A stretch of DNA of 18,364 nt. Source: an uncultured Peptococcaceae bacterium (GTDB lineage: Bacteria; Bacillota; Desulfotomaculia; Desulfotomaculales; Desulfallaceae). How positions within the stretch are numbered: the first letter of the stretch is position 1; every line of letters starts with the position of its first letter. Below, in pieces: positions 13,744 through 18,364 of the stretch. The DNA lies in contig CAJYBN010000032.1 in NCBI GenBank assembly GCA_913064925.1, positions 1 to 18,364 of the forward strand, read 5' to 3'. Below the pieces are notes generated by a model. The model did no database searches and was not told where the DNA came from. It saw only the letters and a list, made by a program, of their open reading frames with translations. The position numbers were made by a program, and so were the translations under genes.

Positions 13744-15045
13744 TTACTGCTTGGGCCGCTTGTCGATAACCCGCTTGGCCTTGCCCTCACTGCGGGCCAG
13801 CGAGCGGGGTTCCAGCAGGCGCACCCTGCAGTTAATGGATAACACGCTGAATATTTTTTGCTTGATTTTATCCTCCAGGGCCTCCAGATCGCGAAACTGG
13901 CCGGTAAACATTTCATCCGTCAGTTCCACCTGGACCTCCAGCTGGTCCAGGTAACCCTTCTTGTCCACGATGATCTGGTAATGCGGCGCCAGCCCGTCAA
14001 TGTTCATCAGGACGGTTTCTATCTGGGAGGGGAAGACGTTGACGCCGGAAATAATGAGCATGTCGTCGGTGCGCCCGCGCACCTTGCTAATGCGGGCGGT
14101 TGTCCGCCCGCAGGGGCATTTTTCTTCGTTAAGCACGGTAATGTCCCTGGTGCGGTAGCGCAGCAGGGGCAGCGCCTCTTTGGTCAGCGTAGTGATGACC
14201 AGCTCTCCTTCCGACCCGGAGGGCAGCTGCTCGCCCGTCTTGGGGTCGATGATCTCCACCAGAAAATGGTCCTCGTTGATGTGCATCCCGTTGATCTCGG
14301 TGCACTCGCCGGAGACGCCGGGCCCCATGACCTCGCTGAGGCCGTAATTGTCCGTGGCCCGCATGTTCCAGGTGCGCTCCAACTCGGCGCGCATGCTTTC
14401 CGTCCAGGCCTCGGAGCCGAACAAGCCCGTGCGAATGCCCAGCCCGGCGGGGTCAATGTCCATGCTGCGGGCCACTTCGGCCAGGTGCAGCGCGTAAGAC
14501 GGCGTACCGACCAGCGCAGTGACGCCGAAATCCTGCATCAACATGATTTGCCGCCTGGTATTGCCCACTGAAGCCGGTACAATGGCGGCACCCACCTTTT
14601 CCAGCCCGTAGTGCAGGCCAAAGGCGCCGGTAAACAGGCCATAGCCGAAGGTGATCTGAACCACGTCCTCGTCGGTAACCCCGGCCATGGTTACGATGCG
14701 CGCTACCAGTTCGGTCCAGTTTTCCAGGTCCCGGCGGGTGTAGCCCACCACGGTGGGCTTGCCCGTGGTGCCGGAAGAAGCGTGCAAGCGCACAATTTCC
14801 CTGCTCGGCACGGCAAAAAGCCCGTAGGGATAGTTCTCCCGCAGGACCGCCTTGTCGGTAAAGGGTAACCTGGTTACGTCGGCCAGGGTGCGGATGTCGG
14901 CGGGAGTTACCCCTGCCCTGTCCATGGCCGCGCGATAATAGGGCACCCGGTGATAAACCCGGGTTACCGTTTCCTTGAGTCTTGCCAGCTGCAGGGAGCG
15001 CAGTTCCTCCCTGTCCATACATTCATAGCGCTGATTCCAGATCAT
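13744..15045 (-). CDS. paaK: Phenylacetate-CoA ligase family protein (AMP-forming)
   Basis: Activates phenylacetate or a related arylacetate with ATP and CoA through an acyl-adenylate. The protein is 433 aa, the family norm. The nucleotide loop is HASSGTTGKPTVVGYT (88-103), followed by QITFGYGLFTGAFGLHYG, DNYGLSEVMGPGV, the hinge region RTDDMLIISGVNVFPSQIE, and the C-terminal lysine segment SEGKAKRVIDKRPK. The ATG at 15045 is chosen from the family start MIWNQRYECM with AAGGAAGTGG upstream; the open frame extends to 15219 without conservation. It is directly upstream of iorAB, so it either activates arylacetates or works in reverse with arylacetyl-CoA made by IorAB during aromatic amino acid use. 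The exact aryl substrate is unknown. Confidence 0.94.
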   Translation of the reverse strand: MIWNQRYECMDREELRSLQLARLKETVTRVYHRVPYYRAAMDRAGVTPADIRTLADVTRLPFTDKAVLRENYPYGLFAVPSREIVRLHASSGTTGKPTVVGYTRRDLENWTELVARIVTMAGVTDEDVVQITFGYGLFTGAFGLHYGLEKVGAAIVPASVGNTRRQIMLMQDFGVTALVGTPSYALHLAEVARSMDIDPAGLGIRTGLFGSEAWTESMRAELERTWNMRATDNYGLSEVMGPGVSGECTEINGMHINEDHFLVEIIDPKTGEQLPSGSEGELVITTLTKEALPLLRYRTRDITVLNEEKCPCGRTTARISKVRGRTDDMLIISGVNVFPSQIETVLMNIDGLAPHYQIIVDKKGYLDQLEVQVELTDEMFTGQFRDLEALEDKIKQKIFSVLSINCRVRLLEPRSLARSEGKAKRVIDKRPKQ

Positions 15046-15396
15046 GTCGTTTTCCACTTCCTTACTACCGTGCATAAGTAATTTTCTACGGGCAACCGGG
15101 GGCCGGGAACGGAACCGCAGCTGCCACGGCGCCCCCACCGCCGGCTGCAGCATGATACGGTTTTGTGCGCTGCGGTACCGGGCACGACCCCGCCCGGAGG
15201 CCGGCCAACGCGGCAACATGTTATTACATGCTTTCGCCGGTGATGGCGGAGCCGGTCAGCGGCATCGGCGGGGCCGGTGTGTTTATGAAAAAAAGCGCCA
15301 AATTGAGCAAGTAATTAAGGAAATGACCCCTGTATATAGGCGCTGTGAGGGGATAAAGAAAAAATAAAAATAACCAGGGCGGAGAAAATAAAATCT
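15046..15396. other. Non-coding stretch upstream of paaK
   Basis: No convincing gene on either strand. It starts (nearest paaK) GC-rich and becomes AT-rich from about 15285. A short palindrome CATGT-TATT-ACATG (15217-15230) could be an operator. On the minus strand, TTGCTC with CATAAA 17 bp later (around 15308-15281) and a TATATA near 15334 are possible but weak promoter elements for the paaK-iorAB unit. CCCCT/AGGGG pairs around 15326-15351. Nothing matches a riboswitch I know. Confidence 0.4.
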
Positions 15397-15675
15397 TCAT
15401 ACCCCGGCTTTTATACCGGGCTTTTGCGGCACTCGGGCATCGTCATGAAGTTCAGCTTGAAGGTTATGGCGCGCGTTCGCCTTGCCGGCTCCGACCCGGT
15501 CCGGCAAGCTTCCCTCCAGCGCTTTGCCCGGCACGAAGCAAAAGCCCGGACATACCGAACCCCAACCCAGCTTGCTTACGTAACCCACCGGTATAACGGC
15601 AGAAAAATAAGTGGTACCGGAAGCAAAAGCAACAACGGAAAACCACGGTCCCACGGGCTTGATCATTCCTTCCAT
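15397..15675 (-). CDS. Doubtful small ORF between the aminotransferase and paaK
   Basis: A 92-codon frame I do not recognise. The N-terminal half is hydrophobic to aromatic (IKPVGPWFSVVAFASGTTYF...), the rest rich in Gly, Pro and Ala, with no clear domain. Two possible ATGs (15675 and 15666) follow GGAAAG and GGAAGGA respectively, both with poor spacing. The stop overlaps a small hairpin (CCCGG/CCGGG near 15402-15420) followed by T-rich sequence on the minus strand. Codons look moderately genome-like, but an overlapping plus-strand frame of similar length exists (15424-15699). It could be a lineage-specific small protein, a gene remnant, or chance. Confidence 0.25.
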   Translation of the reverse strand: MEGMIKPVGPWFSVVAFASGTTYFSAVIPVGYVSKLGWGSVCPGFCFVPGKALEGSLPDRVGAGKANARHNLQAELHDDARVPQKPGIKAGV

Positions 15676-15728
15676 CTTTCCGTGCTGCGTATTTTTTGAT
15701 CAACCGGTTATTTTATCGTTTATTTATT

Positions 15729-16976
15729 CTATAAACTTTGCCATATTCCTGCCCTGGAACTGTCCGAAATTTTCACGGGAACAGAAACGGCCCGCGGGCG
15801 CACGCCTCGACGGCGGACAAAACGCGCCATGCGCCGGAAGGCCTCGCTGAGGTCATCCAGGGAAACGGCATAAGAAACGCGCACGAAACCTTCCCCCGAC
15901 GGCCCGAAGGCATTGCCCGGCACCACCGCCACCTGCTCCTCCTTCAGCAGTTCCTCGGCAAACTCCTCGGAACTCAGGCCGGTAACGGAAATGCGGGGAA
16001 AGGCGTAAAACGCCCCGCCCGGTTCGAAACAAGGCACGCCCATGTCCCGGAAAGCCTGTATCACCAGGTGCCGGCGCCGGTTGTACTGCTCCACCATACG
16101 GCGCATGCCGGCCTCACCGTTTTTCAGGGCCTCCAGGGCCGCCATTTGCCCGGTAATGGGTGTGCAGAGCATGGTGTACTGGTGGATCTTGGTCATGGCA
16201 CCGATGAAATCGGCGTTGCCGGCGGCGTAACCCACACGCCATCCCGTCATGGCGTAGGCCTTGCTGAAACCGTTCAGCAGCACGGTGCGGTCGCGCATAC
16301 CGGGCAGCGCGGCCACGCAGGTGTGCCGGCCTACGTAGGTAAGCCGGTCGTATATCTCATCGGAAACAACAACCAGGTCGCGGGCCGCCGCCAATTCGGC
16401 GATTTTGGCCAGCTCCGCCGGGTCCATCACCGCCCCGGTGGGGTTGTTGGGATAGCTCAGCAGTAAAACCCTGGTGCGGGGCGTTAGGGCAGCCTCCACC
16501 TGCTCCGCTGTGACGCGGAACCCGGTTTCCATGCCGGTGGGCAGAAACACCGGCACGCCGCCCGCCAGGAGAGTGCAGGGGGCGTAGGAAACGTAAGAGG
16601 GCTCGGGAATAAGTACTTCGTCCCCCGGCCGCAGCAGAGCGCGCATGGCTAAGTCCAGCGCCTCGCTGACTCCCACGGTGATAAGGATCTCCCGCCGGGG
16701 ATCGTATTTCAGCCGGTAACTGCGTTCCAAGTCGGCGGCAACGGCCTCCCGCAGTTCCAGCAGCCCCCAGTTGGAAGTGTACATGGTATATCCTTTTTCC
16801 AAGGAGTATATGCATGCCTCTCGGATATGCCAGGGTGTTACAAAATCGGGCTCGCCCACCCCCAGGGAAATCACGCCCTTTGTTTCGGCAACCAGGTCAA
16901 AAAACCTGCGAATGCCTGAGGGCGGTATGTTGCGCACCGCCGGGTTGATCTTTTCCGACCAGCTACTTCGGGTCAT
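15729..16976 (-). CDS. Class I/II PLP-dependent aminotransferase, possibly alanine-forming
   Basis: A fold-type I transaminase of the AspC/PatA/AlaA group, 415 aa. Landmarks: ISLGVGEPDF (36-45), YTMYTSNWGLLELREA near 63-78, YPNNPTG (175-181), SDEIYD (205-210), and the PLP lysine K239 in LNGFSKAYAMTGWRVGY. The last 25 residues (from about 391) extend past the usual family end and show no conservation I recognise. The ATG at 16976 overlaps the TGA of the Lrp gene (ATGA), so translation is coupled. Sequence alone allows aspartate, aromatic or alanine specificity. The T-box upstream of the pair appears to read an alanine codon, so glutamate-pyruvate transamination making alanine is a reasonable inference. 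Confidence 0.93.
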   Translation of the reverse strand: MTRSSWSEKINPAVRNIPPSGIRRFFDLVAETKGVISLGVGEPDFVTPWHIREACIYSLEKGYTMYTSNWGLLELREAVAADLERSYRLKYDPRREILITVGVSEALDLAMRALLRPGDEVLIPEPSYVSYAPCTLLAGGVPVFLPTGMETGFRVTAEQVEAALTPRTRVLLLSYPNNPTGAVMDPAELAKIAELAAARDLVVVSDEIYDRLTYVGRHTCVAALPGMRDRTVLLNGFSKAYAMTGWRVGYAAGNADFIGAMTKIHQYTMLCTPITGQMAALEALKNGEAGMRRMVEQYNRRRHLVIQAFRDMGVPCFEPGGAFYAFPRISVTGLSSEEFAEELLKEEQVAVVPGNAFGPSGEGFVRVSYAVSLDDLSEAFRRMARFVRRRGVRPRAVSVPVKISDSSRAGIWQSL

Positions 16977-17464
16977 GGTGACACCATCAGCCTCCTGTCT
17001 TCCTCACCGTCTTCCAGAATCACTCCGTCCTGCTTGTAAGTTTTCAGGACGAAGTGGGTGGTGGTGCTGACTACTCCTTCGATGGTGGCCAGCTTGGTGG
17101 ATACGAAATGGGATATTTCCTTCATGCTGCGGCCTTCCAGAAAAACAGCCAGGTCGTAGGTTCCGCTCATCAGCCGCACGCTGCGCACCTCCGGAAAGCG
17201 GTAAATGCGCTCGGCCGTAACATCGAAACCGACGTCCCGCTGGGGAGTAATGCGCACCTCGATGAGGGCGCTGACCTTCTCTTCCCCAACTTTTTCCCAG
17301 TTGACCAGCGTCATGTACTTCATGATGACCTTTTTCTCTTCCAGTTCCCTAATGATTTTGCGCACCTCGGCGGCATCCATGTCCAGCATGACGGCGATTT
17401 CCTCGGCCGTCAGCCTGGCGTTATCCTCCAGGAGCTCCAAAATTTCCTTGGTGGCGTCGCTCAT
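16973..17464 (-). CDS. Lrp/AsnC family transcriptional regulator
   Basis: A 163-aa regulator with the standard two domains. An N-terminal winged helix-turn-helix (about 3-55, ILELLEDNARLTAEEIAVMLDMDAAEVRKIIRELEEKKVI) is followed by an RAM/Lrp ligand-binding and oligomerisation domain (about 65-145, VSALIEVRITPQRDVGF... SGTYDLAVFLEGRSMKEISHFVSTKLATIEGV). Such proteins sense amino acids. The ATG at 17464 follows the T-box terminator by about 45 nt; AAAGGG and GAGATG upstream give only a modest ribosome site. It is co-transcribed with the aminotransferase through an ATGA overlap, so it probably regulates that gene or senses its product. The ligand is not known from sequence. Confidence 0.92.
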   Translation of the reverse strand: MSDATKEILELLEDNARLTAEEIAVMLDMDAAEVRKIIRELEEKKVIMKYMTLVNWEKVGEEKVSALIEVRITPQRDVGFDVTAERIYRFPEVRSVRLMSGTYDLAVFLEGRSMKEISHFVSTKLATIEGVVSTTTHFVLKTYKQDGVILEDGEEDRRLMVSP

Positions 17465-17509
17465 GCCATCTCATCCCTTTCCCTGCCGGGTAAAACCGGT
17501 AGAAAATAT

Positions 17510-17538
17510 AAAAACCCCATCCCTGAAAAGGGACGGGG
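17510..17538 (-). terminator. Intrinsic terminator of the T-box leader
   Basis: On the minus strand CCCCGTCCCT pairs with AGGGATGGGG (one G-U pair) around a TTTC loop (17538-17515), followed by TTTTT (17514-17510). The CCCT strand is also the 3' half of the T-box antiterminator, so the two folds exclude each other. Confidence 0.93.
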
Positions 17539-17768
17539 CGAAGTTCCCGCGGTACCACCCTTCTTGACCGGCTGCAGGCGCAGCGCAGCCCGCTCGGGGC
17601 CCTGTAACGGGGGCCGGCCGGCACAGCTTAATCCCTGGCGGTTTCAGCGTGCAGCTCCGGGGCGGCACGGGCCTGCCGATCCGCCGGGCTTGCACCCTCC
17701 CCGGCTCGCTGGGCAACGGCGTCAACCCTTATTCCCCATCACAGCCAATAACGGTAAACTTTATTAAT
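17510..17768 (-). promoter_or_regulatory. T-box riboswitch leader, specifier likely GCC (alanine)
   Basis: The diagnostic T-box sequence AGGGTGGTACCGCG is at 17561-17548 on the minus strand. Upstream are the conserved stem I pieces AGCGAGCCGGGG...AAGCCCGG and CCCCGGAGCTGC...GCTGAA. Folding stem I by eye, GGGG and GGGTT on the 5' side pair with CCCC and GGCCC on the 3' side. This leaves a specifier loop AATAA opposite GTGCCG. The codon followed by a purine is then GCC (17666-17664), for alanine. The TGGT bulge would pair with ACCA of a tRNA with discriminator A, as in tRNA-Ala. Uncharged tRNA-Ala would stabilise the antiterminator (AAGGG with CCCTT) and switch on the lrp-aminotransferase pair. 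The T-box call is firm; the specifier is moderately sure. Confidence 0.93.
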
Positions 17769-17774
17769 ACCAGC

Positions 17775-17803
17775 ATATTAGCATGGGCCGGGCGGAGTGT
17801 CAA
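17775..17803 (-). promoter_or_regulatory. Sigma-A-type promoter of the T-box/lrp/aminotransferase unit
   Basis: On the minus strand TTGACA (17803-17798) and TAATAT (17780-17775) are exactly 17 bp apart, with TGC in front of the -10 box (extended -10). Transcription should begin near 17768, just before the T-box stem I. Confidence 0.88.
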
Positions 17804-17911
17804 TAACTATCCCGTTTAATTGCCCATGGTATTTCTTACCCTTCGTCCTGGCGGGAACCGCCCCCGGCCTGTCTCCACCAGAGCGCCCACCGCCGCCGAT
17901 AACATATACAC

Positions 17912-17935
17912 AAAAAACCGCCGCAAAGAAGCGGC
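17912..17935 (-). terminator. Intrinsic terminator of ypeB
   Basis: On the minus strand GCCGC (17935-17931), a TTCTTT loop and GCGGC (17924-17920) are followed, after GG, by TTTTTT (17917-17912). It lies 23 bp after the ypeB stop and separates it from the T-box unit. The remaining bases to 17804 hold nothing recognisable. Confidence 0.85.
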
Positions 17936-17957
17936 AGTTGACGCTGCTGGCGGTCCC

Positions 17958-18364
17958 TCACATGGTCAATGTCCCGTTTCCACTATTTATCAGCCGGAGC
18001 ACCTTTTCCTCCTTGCCGTCCAGAGCGTTGATGTAAACCAGATAAGTGTCTCCCCTCATCTCTCCCTTGAATTCCCAGGTAAGCTTTTCTTTGTCCACTT
18101 CCAGCGGAATCAAGACCAACCTGCCCTGGCCTTGCAGCGAAAGCCTGTCGCTGACCAGCGCCCGGGCCTCCTGCTCCGTCAGCTTGGGTTCCGGCAGCCG
18201 GCGCTGGCGGTGCGACATTAAATAGCCCCTCGCGTCCATGCCCACCACCTGGCCGTTGTCCAGGGCCACCGTAACTTTGATCAGGTCGGGGTAAATAATT
18301 ACCCCGTTCTGCATGAGGACGTAATTGAAGGTCACCGTGTTGTCGTTGCGCTGGTGGTAGCTGA
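17958..18364 (-). CDS. ypeB: Germination protein YpeB, C-terminal part (5' end off the contig)
   Basis: YpeB is needed in spores to place and stabilise the cortex-lytic enzyme SleB. The frame is open to the window edge. The last residues visible upstream are SYHQRNDNT, joined to VTFNYVLMQNGVIIYPDLIKV; the GTG at 18335 is therefore an internal Val codon, not a start. The visible 134 residues match the YpeB C-terminal PepSY-like repeat: IYPDLIKVTVALDNGQVVGMDARGYL, LPEPKLTEQEARALV, LIPLEVDKEKLTWEFKG and a DTYLVYINALDGKEEKVLRL ending with GTLTM. A full YpeB is about 450 aa, so roughly 300 residues are missing. sleB would be expected beyond the contig edge, upstream of ypeB. It supports a spore-forming host. 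Confidence 0.9.
   Translation of the reverse strand, partial: SYHQRNDNTVTFNYVLMQNGVIIYPDLIKVTVALDNGQVVGMDARGYLMSHRQRRLPEPKLTEQEARALVSDRLSLQGQGRLVLIPLEVDKEKLTWEFKGEMRGDTYLVYINALDGKEEKVLRLINSGNGTLTM

Noticed and set aside
15046..15219. N-terminal extension of the phenylacetate-CoA ligase frame
   Set aside because: No family similarity and no ribosome site; the family start MIWNQRYECM at 15045 has one.
15402..15420. Hairpin CCCGG/CCGGG as an intrinsic terminator
   Set aside because: Only 5 bp, with a loop of 9 bases, and the following T-rich stretch is interrupted and several bases away; too weak to list as a terminator.
15738..16466. Plus-strand frame of 242 codons opposite the aminotransferase
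   Set aside because: Shadow frame; the minus strand carries all the PLP enzyme motifs.

Overview
The window is a GC-rich piece of a Gram-positive, spore-forming genome, most likely a Peptococcaceae-type anaerobe (Desulfotomaculum/Pelotomaculum-like). The evidence is a Spo0F-type regulator, the end of a YpeB germination protein, a T-box leader, strong AGGAGG ribosome sites, and an indolepyruvate:ferredoxin oxidoreductase with an aryl-CoA ligase. The genus is inferred from gene content and order, not from a search. All host genes lie on the minus strand; the only plus-strand gene is a transposase. Bases 1-30 are Illumina adapter, so rho is cut off artificially at the contig end.

In transcription order (right to left): ypeB, 5'-truncated at the contig edge, ends at an intrinsic terminator near 17.9 kb. 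A consensus promoter then drives a T-box leader whose specifier loop I read as GCC (alanine). The leader precedes an Lrp/AsnC regulator and a class I aminotransferase that overlap by ATGA. A poorly coding stretch of about 680 bp (one doubtful small ORF) leads to paaK, iorA and iorB, an arylpyruvate/arylacetyl-CoA module.

Between iorB and argS sits a REP-associated (Y1/HUH) tyrosine transposase gene, AT-rich and opposite in orientation, flanked by perfect 19-bp inverted repeats. If the repeats mark the element ends, iorB takes its stop codon from the element and the transposase takes its stop codon from iorB DNA. Joining the flanks restores a TAA for iorB 21 nt before the argS start. A TATAAT facing argS lies inside the element.

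Downstream of argS is a 53-aa XapX-type membrane protein, a GC hairpin, then a good promoter for pyrG. A long same-strand series follows: pyrG, sppA, a Yip1-like membrane protein, spo0F, a zinc-ribbon protein of unknown function, class II fba, a TalC-type transaldolase, a DUF2062 membrane protein and rho. It combines nucleotide synthesis, membrane protein quality control, sporulation phosphorelay, sugar-phosphate metabolism and transcription termination.

I found no CRISPR array, tRNA, rRNA or clear new defence system. The points most worth following are the transposon/iorB/argS junction and the alanine T-box in front of an Lrp-aminotransferase pair.
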